Source: Thalassobellus sediminis (GTDB lineage Bacteria > Bacteroidota > Bacteroidia > Flavobacteriales > Flavobacteriaceae). From it: a stretch of 64,000 nt of DNA. The stretch lies in NCBI RefSeq assembly GCF_044386045.1, contig NZ_JBISCD010000039.1, positions 124,001 to 188,000 on the forward strand, read 5' to 3'. Position numbers and translations under genes: made by a program. Positions within the stretch are counted from its first letter, which is position 1. Every line of letters starts with the position of its first letter. Of this stretch, positions 34,012-43,704 are shown piece after piece. A model generated the notes under the pieces. That model was not told the DNA's origin. It made no database searches and saw nothing but the letters and a program-made list of their open reading frames with translations.

Positions 34012-35133
34012 TTATGCAATATCTTTTCTGAATGTTTTTCTTCGTTTGTAAACAACAGGATCAAAATGTTTCCAAATTTGATGAATAGCATGATTGTCTT
34101 CTAGTTCAGGTGTTCTAAAACAGGTTTCTATGCTTTTTTCTTTAAATGTTTCGTAATATTCATTAAAAATAACAGCATGTACACCTTTGTTTTGGTAATC
34201 AGGGTGAATACCAATTAGGTAAAAAATTACATCTTTACTGTTTTTCTTTGCGCTTAGAATATGTCTGAAACCAAAAGGAAAAAGTTTACCGTTTATTTTT
34301 TTCAATGCTTTAGAAAAAGCTGGCATTACAATAGCGAAACCTACCATTTTATCATCTTTGTCAACTACAAATTTGATGTATTCTGGGTTGACAAAGCTTA
34401 TAAATTTCTTTTTAAAATATGCTTTCTGTATATCGTTTATAGCTACAAATGAAGATAAAGAGGCATAACTTTCGTTAAATAAATCGAACATTTTGTCAAC
34501 ATAAGGCATAACTTCTTCTGTTTTTGTAAGTTTCAATGCTTTAAGCTGATAGCGTCTTTTTATTAGTTCTTGAGCTTTATAAAAGAATTCTGGTTTTACA
34601 TTTTTAAAAGGAAATTTACTTTCAGAATAAGATTTTTCAATTTGAAAACCAGCAGCTTCGTAATGTTTTACATAGTAGGAGTAATTATACCAAGTAACCA
34701 TAGGGGCAATGCTTTCAAACCCTTCGGTCATAACTCCAACTTTATCTAAGTTAGAAAAACCAACTGGGCCTTCCATGTATTCAAGGTTTTTGTCTTTTCC
34801 AATTTCAGCAACCTTATTTAATAGCGTTTTAGAGACTTCAAGGTCATCAATAAAATCAAACCATCCAAAACGCATTTTTTTTAGATTTTGACCATTAATT
34901 TCTAGCCAATTTGTAATGGCTGCAATTCTACCTACAATTTCATTGTCTTTATAAGCAAGAAATAATCTAGCTTCAGCGTCATTAAAAACAGGGTTTTCTT
35001 TTTTGTCGAAGGTTTTTATTTCCTGACTAATAATAGGAGGAACCCAATATTCTGAATCTTTATATAGTTTGAAAGGAAATTTAACAAATGCCTTTAAGTC
35101 TTTTTTTGTAAGTACTTCTTTTAGTATAATCAT
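34012..35133 (-). CDS. tandem GNAT-fold acyltransferase-like protein
   Basis: This 373-residue protein seems to contain two GNAT-like halves. The first (about 1-180) has LFLAYKDNEIVGRIAAITN; the second (about 200-373) has KFVVDKDDKMVGFAIVMPAF and the acyl-CoA loop region YLIGIHPDYQNKGVHAVIF. Proteins of this type are often mislabelled (for example GTP cyclohydrolase). Bacterial ceramide synthases include GNAT-like proteins, so an N-acyltransferase role next to the capnine-type gene is worth considering, although the genes are convergent. No membrane span is seen. Confidence 0.7.
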   Translation of the reverse strand: MIILKEVLTKKDLKAFVKFPFKLYKDSEYWVPPIISQEIKTFDKKENPVFNDAEARLFLAYKDNEIVGRIAAITNWLEINGQNLKKMRFGWFDFIDDLEVSKTLLNKVAEIGKDKNLEYMEGPVGFSNLDKVGVMTEGFESIAPMVTWYNYSYYVKHYEAAGFQIEKSYSESKFPFKNVKPEFFYKAQELIKRRYQLKALKLTKTEEVMPYVDKMFDLFNESYASLSSFVAINDIQKAYFKKKFISFVNPEYIKFVVDKDDKMVGFAIVMPAFSKALKKINGKLFPFGFRHILSAKKNSKDVIFYLIGIHPDYQNKGVHAVIFNEYYETFKEKSIETCFRTPELEDNHAIHQIWKHFDPVVYKRRKTFRKDIA

Positions 35134-35156
35134 ATTAAGTTTATGAATTTTGACTT

Positions 35157-36185
35157 TTAATTGTTGCCAAAATCGGTATCATCTCGTTTTTGTTTTTTTA
35201 TAATTTCTCCACTACCGCTATTTTTTTTACTCTTTTTCTTCTTTTTATTACTATTATTGCGGTTAGATCTTCTTTTGCCTTCAGCTTCAGCAGATGTTCC
35301 ATTGTCAATTTCTTTGTCTTTATGAAAGTCTAATCTATATGACATTCCGAAATTTACACCAAAAACAGAAGGTGTATCTTTAGTGTTAAATGTTAAAGCG
35401 GTGTCTAATTGGAAATCTTTCCCCCATAAATAAGCGCCTCCAAATCTAAAAAGGTTATCTGCATAAAAATCGCTTTTAATCCCTTGTGTTTCGCCAAAAA
35501 TAACCCATTTAGGATTGAAAGAATGGGTTAGTGTTAAAATGTATTGAAAATCAGATTGATCTGTACCTATTCTATCTTTAATTAAATTCATAACAAATAC
35601 CCAGCCTCCTGAAAAATTATTTTGGGTAGCAATCATTATTTTGGGACTAAAACCTTCTATTCCTGTAGCTGTATAAGGATTGTTTTTAGTGTCAAAATTA
35701 GCGCCTGCATAAACTGATATTGCGGGAATTAACTCATTCCATTTAAATCTATGGTTTGCTTTCCAACTATATAAATTTGGCTTGTCGTTTTCTGAGTTTT
35801 TATAAGGATCGTAAATTAAGTATTTAGCTCCAATGCTTAAAAATTTAAAATTTGCTCGTTTGTCTTCGGTTAACAAATTTTGATTAAATGTTTTTTTGTC
35901 ATTTTGGAAAGTGCCTTCAATATTTAATTCTAATTCTTCCCACAATAAACCATAACGAGCAGCAAAATCTAATCCAACTCCAGATACTTCATAAGGTATT
36001 GCAGGAGTTCTTTTTTCTTTTATCATATATGGACCTACTTCAAGTTGAGCAACATTGGTTCCAACAGAAAAAGCGCTTCTTGAAACACCTGGTCTATTAG
36101 AATTTATAACGTCTGTATACTGACTAAAAACCTGTGTTGTAATTAAGCTAAGTAATATGAGCAGGGTAGATTTAATTGGGGTCAT
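35157..36185 (-). CDS. outer membrane beta-barrel protein of the MetA-pathway/transporter type
   Basis: A signal peptide (MTPIKSTLLILLSLITTQVF, ending near S21-Q22) is followed by an opening INSNRPGVSRSAFSVG, typical of the phenol-degradation MetA-like outer membrane family. About 12 amphipathic strands run to residue 295. The last 45 residues are strikingly basic (SNRNNSNKKKKKSKKNSGSG) and follow the final strand, so they would face the periplasm or be exposed. It is 23 bases upstream of the tandem GNAT gene on the same strand, so the two are probably one operon. Substrate unknown. Confidence 0.75.
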   Translation of the reverse strand: MTPIKSTLLILLSLITTQVFSQYTDVINSNRPGVSRSAFSVGTNVAQLEVGPYMIKEKRTPAIPYEVSGVGLDFAARYGLLWEELELNIEGTFQNDKKTFNQNLLTEDKRANFKFLSIGAKYLIYDPYKNSENDKPNLYSWKANHRFKWNELIPAISVYAGANFDTKNNPYTATGIEGFSPKIMIATQNNFSGGWVFVMNLIKDRIGTDQSDFQYILTLTHSFNPKWVIFGETQGIKSDFYADNLFRFGGAYLWGKDFQLDTALTFNTKDTPSVFGVNFGMSYRLDFHKDKEIDNGTSAEAEGKRRSNRNNSNKKKKKSKKNSGSGEIIKKQKRDDTDFGNN

Positions 36186-36355
36186 ATTTAAAAATTTAGA
36201 TGTATCTATAAATAGATCGATTTTGTATTTTTATTAGTAGGGTTCTTAATGGGTTCTCAAATATAGATATTTTATACTTTTTTTATCATTTTTCAATGTT
36301 TTTTAAACGTATAGAATTGTATTTTTGTTTTAAAATTAAAATAAAAGTTTTATTT

Positions 36356-36613
36356 ATGGGTTTATTAAGGACCATACTTATAATTGTAGTAATCTATTAT
36401 CTTATAAAGGTGTTTTCACGAATTTTTGCACCTTTTATGTTAAAATATGCTGCAAAAAAAGCAGAAGAGCGTTTTGGGGGGCAATTTAATAATCAGAGTC
36501 AGCAGCAAGAAACATCTAAAAAAGAAGGGGAGATTACTATTGATAAAATGCCAAACATCAAAACTTCTAATAAGGATGTTGGTGATTATGTAGATTTTGA
36601 AGAGGTAGAATAG
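36356..36613 (+). CDS. DUF4834 family small membrane protein
   Basis: From ATG 36356 this 85-residue protein starts with a membrane helix (MGLLRTILIIVVIYYLIKVF) followed by SRIFAPFMLKYAAKKAEERF, the conserved face of DUF4834. The tail is polar and ends GDYVDFEEVE, also typical. An ATG at 36296 would add 20 residues, but a TATTTTTG promoter-like box at 36320-36327 lies inside that extension, so the later start is preferred. DUF4834 is confined to Bacteroidota and its function is unknown. Confidence 0.78.
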   Translation: MGLLRTILIIVVIYYLIKVFSRIFAPFMLKYAAKKAEERFGGQFNNQSQQQETSKKEGEITIDKMPNIKTSNKDVGDYVDFEEVE

Positions 36614-36730
36614 GAGTGTGTTATGTTTTAGCGAAAGCGGAAAACATCTTATTTTAATTTATTATTTCAATTTATATAATTCTTAAAAAAATATTCATAA
36701 TTTCACATTCGTTGTTTTTAAAACATTTCC

Positions 36731-39169
36731 ATGCAATTTTCAATAAAAAGAATACTTCCGCATATCCTAATTCTTATAGGGTTTGTTGTTTTGTCATTAG
36801 CCTATTTTAATCCTGTTTTACAAGGAAAACAATTGTTTCAAAGCGATATCATGCAATATATAGGCATGAGTAAGCAGCAAAAAGATTTTAAAGCAAAAAC
36901 GGGTGAAGAGACTTATTGGACAAATGGCGCTTTTGCAGGTATGCCAACCTATCAATTAGGGGCAAAGTATCCTCATAATTATATAAAAAAGCTTGATTTA
37001 GCATTACGTTTTTTACCAAGACCAGCAGATTATTTGTTTTTATATCTAATCGGGTTTTATATTTTGTTGTTGGTTTTAAAAGTAGACTTTAAACTCGCTG
37101 CTTTGGGAGCAATAGCGTTTGGGTTTTCAGCATATCTCATTATTATTCTAGGTGTCGGCCATAATAGTAAAGCACATGCTATTGCATATATGCCGTTGGT
37201 TTTAAGTGGTATACTGCTAACATTTCAAAAGCAATATATTAAAGGGTTTTTGTTAACAGTAGTAGCTATGGGCTTAGAGTTAGTGGCGAATCATTTTCAA
37301 ATGACCTACTACTTATTGCTTTTGGTTGTTGTTTTAGGAATTGTTTATTTAATTGATGCTTATAAAAAGAAGTTGCTACCGCATTATTTTAAATCGGTTG
37401 GTGTTTTAGTTGCAGCCGTTATGCTTTCAATAGCTTTAAATGCTACAAATATATTGGCGACCAAAGAGTATGTAAAAGAAAGTACGCGTGGTAAAAGTGC
37501 ACTTACGATTAATCCTGATGGTTCACCAAAAGAGATTACTTCTGGTTTAGATAAAGATTATATTACTCAGTTTAGCTACGGGAAATGGGAAACATTTAAT
37601 TTGTTTATTCCTCGTTTTATGGGTGGTGGTAATGGAGAAAATATTGGTAAAGATTCGGCAACCTATGATGCTTTTAGAAAATTAGGTGCAACTACTACAC
37701 AAGCAGCAGAACAAGCTAAACATGCACCTATGTATTGGGGAGATCAACCAATTGTAGAAGCGCCTGCTTATGTTGGAGCGGTTGTTTTATTCTTATTTGT
37801 GTTTGCCTTGTTTTTAGTAAAAGGACGTTTAAAATGGTGGCTTGTTGGTGGTGCTTTAATGTCACTATTGTTATCTTACGGAAAGAATTTAGGTTTTTTA
37901 ACCGATTTCTTTATTGATTATGTGCCGCTTTATAATAAGTTTAGAGCAGTGAGTTCTATTCAAGTTATTTTAGAATTATGTATTCCTGCGTTGGCTATTT
38001 TCGGACTTGTTAGATTGTTTAACGATTTTGAAAAGAAAGAAGAAAAACTAAAAGCTTTAAAATATACCCTAGGAATAACAGGAGGTCTTGCTGTTGCTTT
38101 TCTGTTGTTTAAGTCTTCGTTATTTGATTTTGTAGGTGTTAATGATGGTTATTATCGTCAAAGTTATGGACAATCATTTGTTGATGCTTTGGTTAAAGAT
38201 AGAAAATTACTTTATACAAGTGATACTCTAAGAACATTAATTTTAGTGCTACTTTCAGCGGGAGCCATTTTTATGTTTTTAAAAGATAAATTAAAAGAAC
38301 AGTGGGTTGTAGTTGCTTTCGCAGTGCTTTTATTGTTTGATTTAGTTGGTGTTGATAGGCGCTATGTGAATAATGATGATTTTGTATCTGCTATTCAAGT
38401 GAATAAACCATTTCAGGCTAATGAAGCTGATAAAGAAATTTTAAAAGACACAACCTATTATAGGGTTTACGATTTAGTTTCAGGACGTTCTAAGCCATCA
38501 TACTTTCATAATTCGCTAAATGGTTATAATGCAGCAGAGTTAAAGCGTTATCGTGAAGTTTTTGATTGGCATATTTCAAGAAATAATATAAATGTATTAA
38601 ATATGTTTAATACTAAATATATTGTAGCTCAAGATAAAGAAGGGACTGTTTTTAATTATAATAATGATTCTACTAATGGTGCGGCTTGGTTTGTGAAAGA
38701 ATTGAAACAAGTAGAGTCTGCTAATGAAGAGATTTCGCAGTTAGATAGTTTAGATAATAAAAACATTGCTATTTATACAAAATCGAAGATTGATATAGAT
38801 AAGTCGCTTCCTAATAAATATACTGTAGATTCTTTAGTGTCAATTAAAATAGTAAAGCATCAGCCTAATTATTTAAAATATCAATCAAATAATTCAAACG
38901 ATGGTTTTGCTGTGTTTTCTGAAGTGTATTACGGAAATGGCTGGAAAACCTTTGTAGACGGAAAAGAAACCACGCATATGCGTGTAGATTACACATTACG
39001 TGGTATGTTGATTCCAAAAGGAAAGCATACTATTGAGTTTAGGTTTGATCCTGATGTTGTAAAAACAGGAAGTTCTATTGCATTGGCAAGTTCGTTGTTA
39101 TTTGGTTTGTTATTGTTAGGAGGCTTGTTTTACGAGTTTAAAAACAAGGAAACAAAACCACGAGATTGA
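36731..39169 (+). CDS. YfhO family membrane protein
   Basis: This 812-residue protein has about a dozen membrane helices and a large extracytoplasmic loop. The first loop motif QSDIMQYIGMSKQQKDF and the later LELVANHFQMTYYLL match the YfhO family. Firmicute YfhO attaches sugars to lipoteichoic acid, using lipid-linked sugars outside the membrane; Bacteroidota members are common beside surface polysaccharide genes. Two genes follow directly, a glycosyltransferase 41 bases downstream and a flippase, supporting a role in transferring sugars to an envelope polymer. Confidence 0.88.
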   Translation: MQFSIKRILPHILILIGFVVLSLAYFNPVLQGKQLFQSDIMQYIGMSKQQKDFKAKTGEETYWTNGAFAGMPTYQLGAKYPHNYIKKLDLALRFLPRPADYLFLYLIGFYILLLVLKVDFKLAALGAIAFGFSAYLIIILGVGHNSKAHAIAYMPLVLSGILLTFQKQYIKGFLLTVVAMGLELVANHFQMTYYLLLLVVVLGIVYLIDAYKKKLLPHYFKSVGVLVAAVMLSIALNATNILATKEYVKESTRGKSALTINPDGSPKEITSGLDKDYITQFSYGKWETFNLFIPRFMGGGNGENIGKDSATYDAFRKLGATTTQAAEQAKHAPMYWGDQPIVEAPAYVGAVVLFLFVFALFLVKGRLKWWLVGGALMSLLLSYGKNLGFLTDFFIDYVPLYNKFRAVSSIQVILELCIPALAIFGLVRLFNDFEKKEEKLKALKYTLGITGGLAVAFLLFKSSLFDFVGVNDGYYRQSYGQSFVDALVKDRKLLYTSDTLRTLILVLLSAGAIFMFLKDKLKEQWVVVAFAVLLLFDLVGVDRRYVNNDDFVSAIQVNKPFQANEADKEILKDTTYYRVYDLVSGRSKPSYFHNSLNGYNAAELKRYREVFDWHISRNNINVLNMFNTKYIVAQDKEGTVFNYNNDSTNGAAWFVKELKQVESANEEISQLDSLDNKNIAIYTKSKIDIDKSLPNKYTVDSLVSIKIVKHQPNYLKYQSNNSNDGFAVFSEVYYGNGWKTFVDGKETTHMRVDYTLRGMLIPKGKHTIEFRFDPDVVKTGSSIALASSLLFGLLLLGGLFYEFKNKETKPRD

Positions 39170-39210
39170 AACTTGAATTAAAAAGATTCTCTTCTTCGAG
39201 GGAATAAAAG

Positions 39211-40491
39211 ATGGATAAAAAAAAAGCACTCATTATAACGTATTATTGGCCACCTGCAGGAGGTCCAGGAGTGCAACGTTGGTTGAAATTTGTAAAATAT
39301 CTCCCAGAATTTAATATTCAACCCATCGTTTATATTCCAGAAAATCCTAATTATCCTATTGTTGATGATAGTTTACTAGAGGAAGTGTCAAGTGATGTTA
39401 TTATTTTAAAACAACCTATTAAAGAGCCTTATAAATTAGCTGGTGTGTTTTCAAAAAAAGCATCACAAACTATAAGTAAAGGTATTATTTCAGAACAAAA
39501 GAAGCAAAGCGTTGTTGAAAAGTTGATGCTTTATGTTCGTGGTAATTATTTTATTCCAGATGCTCGAAAAAGTTGGGTAAATCCATCTGTTGCATTTCTT
39601 TCAGAATATATTTCAAAAGAGAATATAGAAACCATTATTACTACAGGACCGCCACATAGTTTGCATCTTATTGGTTTTCAGTTGAAAGCAAGGTTGGGAG
39701 TGAAGTGGATAGCCGATTTTAGAGACCCGTGGACAACTATAGGTTATCATAAACAACTTAAACTTACTGAGTCTTCAAAAGAAAAACATAAAGCATTAGA
39801 GGCTCAAGTTTTAAATACTGCCAATCAAATTGTGGTAACGAGTTCGGTAACAAAAACAGAATTTCAGCAAATAACAAATAAACCAATTGATGTTATTACC
39901 AATGGTTATGATTATGAAAAAGTAGAAAATGTTACGCTAGATTCTAAATTTTCAATAGCACATATTGGATCGTTGTTGTCAAAAAGGAACCCAGAAGTTT
40001 TATGGAAAGTTTTATCGGAGTTAGTAAACGAGTATGCTGAATTTGCTAACGATTTTCAGCTTACTTTTGTAGGTTCGGTTAGTGAAAATGTGCTTAATTC
40101 TATTGAAAAACATGGTTTAAGTAGTTATGTAAATAATGCAGGTTATGTTTCTCATATAGATTCGATTAAATACCAGAAAAAATCTCAATTATTATTGCTG
40201 ATTGAAATAGAATCAGAAGACACGAAGTGTATTATTCCTGGTAAGTTGTTTGAGTATATTGTTTCAGGTAGACCTATTTTAGCAATGGGGCCAAAAGACT
40301 CTGATGTTGAAAAAATTATTAAAGAAACCAATACCGGAAACTACTTTAATTATGATGATTATGAATCGTTAAAAAAAATTATTTTAGAGCATTATAAAGC
40401 TTTTCAAAATAAAACATTGCAGTCGCATCCAATAGGTTTGCAAAAATATCATAGAAAGGCGTTAACAGAATCTTTATCTAAGTTAATATAA
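39211..40491 (+). CDS. glycosyltransferase family 4-like protein
   Basis: This 426-residue GT-B type protein begins with YYWPPAGGPGVQRWLKFVKY, a glycine-rich nucleotide-sugar-binding N-terminus seen in many Bacteroidota polysaccharide loci. The C-terminal half has IAHIGSLLSKRNPEVLWKVL and the E-x7-E-like region PGKLFEYIVSGRPILAMGP. It acts in the cytoplasm, adding a sugar from an activated donor to a lipid-linked acceptor. It lies between the YfhO gene and the flippase, with one base between it and the latter. The sugar is unknown. Confidence 0.88.
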   Translation: MDKKKALIITYYWPPAGGPGVQRWLKFVKYLPEFNIQPIVYIPENPNYPIVDDSLLEEVSSDVIILKQPIKEPYKLAGVFSKKASQTISKGIISEQKKQSVVEKLMLYVRGNYFIPDARKSWVNPSVAFLSEYISKENIETIITTGPPHSLHLIGFQLKARLGVKWIADFRDPWTTIGYHKQLKLTESSKEKHKALEAQVLNTANQIVVTSSVTKTEFQQITNKPIDVITNGYDYEKVENVTLDSKFSIAHIGSLLSKRNPEVLWKVLSELVNEYAEFANDFQLTFVGSVSENVLNSIEKHGLSSYVNNAGYVSHIDSIKYQKKSQLLLLIEIESEDTKCIIPGKLFEYIVSGRPILAMGPKDSDVEKIIKETNTGNYFNYDDYESLKKIILEHYKAFQNKTLQSHPIGLQKYHRKALTESLSKLI

Positions 40492-40492
40492 A

Positions 40493-41950
40493 ATGGGTGT
40501 TGTAGTTACTCAATCTTTTAAAAACGTTATGTCAACCTATTTAGGATTTGGAATAGGTGCTATAAACACCTTGTTTTTATACATTAATTTTCTTGGTGAT
40601 GAATATTATGGTATGGTTGGCTTTATGCTTTCTTTGGCCTATGTATTAATGCCGTTAATGGCATTTGGAGTAAATAATACCTTAGTCAAGTTTTATACAT
40701 CATTTAAAACACGCGTATCGTTAAATAGTTTTTTAACGCTTATGTTGTTTTTGCCATTGTTTATAATAATTCCTTTAAGTCTTATTAGTTACGTAGGATA
40801 TCAAACTATTGGAGATTATTTATCTACAGAAAATGCTATTATAAAAGATTATTTATGGCACACCATTGTTATAGCTATAGCTTTGGCGTATTTTGAAGTG
40901 TTTTTTGCATGGGCAAAAGTGCAAATGCTAACTGTGTTTGGTAACTTTATGAAAGAAGTATTTCATAGAGCAGGAGCTATGGTGTTGTTGTTTATGTTAT
41001 ATTTTGAAGTTTTAAATGTAGAACAATTCATGATTGGTTTGGTGTGCGTCTATATTTTACGCATGTTAATCATGAAAATATATGCATTCAGCATAAAATT
41101 TCCTGTTATTACGTTTAAGAAGATTAATAATCTAAGCAGTATTTTAAAATATTCTTTTTTAATAATCATTGCAGGTTCTATAGCAACTATTCTTTTAGAT
41201 GTCGATAAAGTGATGTTGGGGAAATATATTAAAATAAGTCATGTAGCATATTATAATGTAGCTATTTTTATTTCGGCAGTTATAGCGGTGCCTCAGCGCT
41301 CTATGCACCAAATATTAATGCCGTTAACAGCAAAGTACTTAAACGAGAAAGATTTAGGTGCTTTAGATGATTTGTATAAGCGTAGTTCGTTAAATTTGTT
41401 TATAGTTGGTGGTTTTATTTTTTTATTGATTATTTTAAATATCAATCAATTGTATCTTTTTATTTCTGAAGATTATAGCTCGGGCTTACTTGTAGTATTA
41501 TTAATTAGTCTTGCTAAACTCTATGATTCTCTACTTGGTAGTAATAATGCTATTTTGTTTAATAGTGATTATTATAGAGTTGTGTTGATTTCAGGTGTTG
41601 TTTTGGTGGTATTGATGGTGAGTCTCAATATGATTTTTATTCCGTTATACGGTATCAATGGTGCAGCAATAGCAACTTTTATTGCTATATTCACATATAA
41701 TTCTATTAAGTTATTCTTCGTTTATAAATTCTTTAAAATCCTTCCGTTTACAGTAAATACGGTAAGAATAGCAATGTTGATACTAGTGAGTGCTGTGTTG
41801 TTTTATTTTTGGGAGTTTCCTTTTCATCCTATTGTAAATATTGGTTTAAAAACGTTACTAATAACGATTACTTATGTATTCGTAATATTCAGATTTAATT
41901 TTTCTGAAGATATTTCGGCACTTATAAAGAGAGTATTGAAATTTAAATAA
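40493..41950 (+). CDS. polysaccharide flippase, Wzx/MATE-like (oligosaccharide flippase family)
   Basis: This 485-residue protein has about 14 membrane helices spread over its full length and little soluble sequence, the layout of polysaccharide exporters in the MVF/Wzx group. It starts GVVVTQSFKNVMSTYLGFGI. The protein would flip lipid-linked sugar units across the inner membrane. It follows the glycosyltransferase gene by a single base, so the two are co-translated. A terminator-like hairpin lies just after the stop codon. Confidence 0.85.
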   Translation: MGVVVTQSFKNVMSTYLGFGIGAINTLFLYINFLGDEYYGMVGFMLSLAYVLMPLMAFGVNNTLVKFYTSFKTRVSLNSFLTLMLFLPLFIIIPLSLISYVGYQTIGDYLSTENAIIKDYLWHTIVIAIALAYFEVFFAWAKVQMLTVFGNFMKEVFHRAGAMVLLFMLYFEVLNVEQFMIGLVCVYILRMLIMKIYAFSIKFPVITFKKINNLSSILKYSFLIIIAGSIATILLDVDKVMLGKYIKISHVAYYNVAIFISAVIAVPQRSMHQILMPLTAKYLNEKDLGALDDLYKRSSLNLFIVGGFIFLLIILNINQLYLFISEDYSSGLLVVLLISLAKLYDSLLGSNNAILFNSDYYRVVLISGVVLVVLMVSLNMIFIPLYGINGAAIATFIAIFTYNSIKLFFVYKFFKILPFTVNTVRIAMLILVSAVLFYFWEFPFHPIVNIGLKTLLITITYVFVIFRFNFSEDISALIKRVLKFK

Positions 41951-41963
41951 TATTCTTAAAAAC

Positions 41964-42012
41964 AGAAAACCCCTCGATGTTGCTTTGAGGCAAACTTATC
42001 GAAGGGCTTTCT
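41964..42012. terminator. probable bidirectional terminator hairpin
   Basis: AGAAAACCCCTCGAT (41964-41978) pairs, with two mismatches, with ATCGAAGGGCTTTCT (41998-42012). It lies between convergent genes that end at 41950 and 42033. The T runs are short, so efficiency is uncertain. Confidence 0.45.
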
Positions 42013-42032
42013 TAACTAACCAACCAAAGTTA

Positions 42033-43277
42033 TTATGATCGTCTGCGTGTTGTTGTCGATCTTGTATTGTTTCTAGAATTACTACTTCTGCTTTGTGTTG
42101 CTTTAGGTCTACTTTGTGTAGATCTTGTTACAGTGCGTTGTGTTGTTCTTGGTTTGCTTTGCACTGTTCTAGTAGCTACATGTTGTGTATTTCTAGTATT
42201 GTTATTACTCTTATTATATGTACGCGTATTAGAGCTTTTTGGTTTTTGAGTAACCGTATTATTTCTAGTTCGCGTTACTGTTCTTGTACTAGTACTATTT
42301 GTATTAGGTCTTGTTGTTCTGTTAACGGTTTCTCTAGTTCTTTTCGTGTTTATTTGCGAATTATTTCTAGAAGGTGTTCTTGTACTTGTTGTGTTTACTC
42401 TTCTGTTAACTGTTCTATTAGCGGTATTGTTGCTTTTTCTAGTGCTATTGTTTGCTGTAGAATTATTATAACGTCTTGTAGTTTCTCTGTTACTATTTGT
42501 ATGCGTTTTAGTATTTCTACTTGTATTGTTGTATGCAACGGTACGTCTAGAATTAGCTTTCCTATTTATTTTAGTTACATTTCTGTTGCTTCTATTTACT
42601 GTAGCATATTTTCTATTTCTATATATAGTGTTTCCTCGTCTGGTGGCTACAGATGTTCTAGGTCTGTAGTTGTTATAAAACGGTCTGTTGTAAGTGTAAC
42701 GTACAGGCGTGTAATATTGTCTATAAGGTCTATTGTAAACTACACAGTGGTTGTAAGATGGTACACTGTAATACCTGTGCCATGGTCTGTAAACATAACC
42801 TCTATTAAAAATATTAATGAATCCAGAACAGTGAGTAAAAGCATTGTATCTATTATAATGAACATATAACCCGCCAACACGATTTATATAGCCGTAGCTG
42901 TTGTAGTTTATATTTACATTACCAACTTGATCTACACGTCCGTAATAGTCATAGTAAATAGGTGTGTTTTCTATTTGAATAATGGCACCAAACTCATCGT
43001 ACTGTACATAAGCATTATAATCATGCCCAGAATTGAAACTGATATTTACGTTTGGAGAACCAATTGAAACGTTGAAACGAGAATTGCCTCTTAAAATATT
43101 AAAATCGAATTGACCATCACGAAAAACCGAGAACTCAATACCGTCTTCTACAAAAATGAAAGAGTTACCATAACCTCTATTGTAAATAGTTGATGTGTTT
43201 TCTGAGGTGTTAGTTGCTGCTGTAACAGTAAATCCTGTAAAGAATATAGCTGTTATTATAAATAGTATCTTTTTCAT
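42033..43277 (-). CDS. secreted low-complexity protein with a basic Asn/Arg/Thr/Ser-rich tail
   Basis: A signal peptide (MKKILFIITAIFFTGFTVTA) opens this 414-residue protein. Residues 30-165 are a folded-looking domain with repeated Y/N/G strands (for example VNISFNSGHDYNAYVQYDEF). Residues 170-215 are rich in tyrosine and arginine. From about 215 to the end the sequence is almost only R, N, T, S, K and Q, very basic and surely disordered. The tail may bind acidic polymers such as nucleic acid or polysaccharide outside the cell; this is inference. The antisense strand also stays open for 258 codons because of the biased composition. Confidence 0.75.
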   Translation of the reverse strand: MKKILFIITAIFFTGFTVTAATNTSENTSTIYNRGYGNSFIFVEDGIEFSVFRDGQFDFNILRGNSRFNVSIGSPNVNISFNSGHDYNAYVQYDEFGAIIQIENTPIYYDYYGRVDQVGNVNINYNSYGYINRVGGLYVHYNRYNAFTHCSGFINIFNRGYVYRPWHRYYSVPSYNHCVVYNRPYRQYYTPVRYTYNRPFYNNYRPRTSVATRRGNTIYRNRKYATVNRSNRNVTKINRKANSRRTVAYNNTSRNTKTHTNSNRETTRRYNNSTANNSTRKSNNTANRTVNRRVNTTSTRTPSRNNSQINTKRTRETVNRTTRPNTNSTSTRTVTRTRNNTVTQKPKSSNTRTYNKSNNNTRNTQHVATRTVQSKPRTTQRTVTRSTQSRPKATQSRSSNSRNNTRSTTTRRRS

Positions 43278-43704
43278 AATTGAATGTTTTAATTGTTCTA
43301 CACTTTAGTAATTACAAACAGCGTGCCAAAAACAAGAAGAATGGTTTAAGTGATTGTAAATCAGTAAAAATATAGTTGGTGAGTTTTTAAGTTTCATATG
43401 TGTCAACTTGATTTTATGAGGAAAATGATCTAATTGCGTTTAGCGTTTTATATAAAGTATAAAAACGATTTTATTTTAATATTCGTTAAACGAATCACAT
43501 AAAAAAAACTTAAAGCTTTTTATAGTTGCAACGATCTCAATTGTTATTTTGGTGTGATTGAGAATTATTACATTAATATACAGGAATTTAAAAGTGTTAT
43601 AATTTATTTCTGTTAAACATATATAATTACTACATGTCGTATATTTTTTTTTAATGTTTTAAAATAATTTATTTTTAAACTTATATGTATAAAATTTTAT
43701 AGGT
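43278..43704. other. 427-base AT-rich divergent intergenic region
   Basis: This gap separates divergent genes and must hold two promoters. I see nested inverted repeats at about 43438-43500 (CGTTTAGCGTTTTATA and its partner TATAAAAACG, then TTCGTTAAACG), which could be an operator or an RNA hairpin. No open frame worth calling and no tRNA-like structure is visible. Confidence 0.4.

Noticed and set aside
36296..36355. Longer start of the DUF4834 protein
   Set aside because: The family begins with the membrane helix at 36356, and the extension covers a TATTTTTG promoter-like box.
42093..42869. A 258-codon plus-strand open frame opposite the basic low-complexity protein
   Set aside because: It is antisense to a gene with a clear signal peptide. 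It is rich in S, C and I as expected from reading Arg/Asn/Thr/Ser codons backwards, and has no start context or domain.
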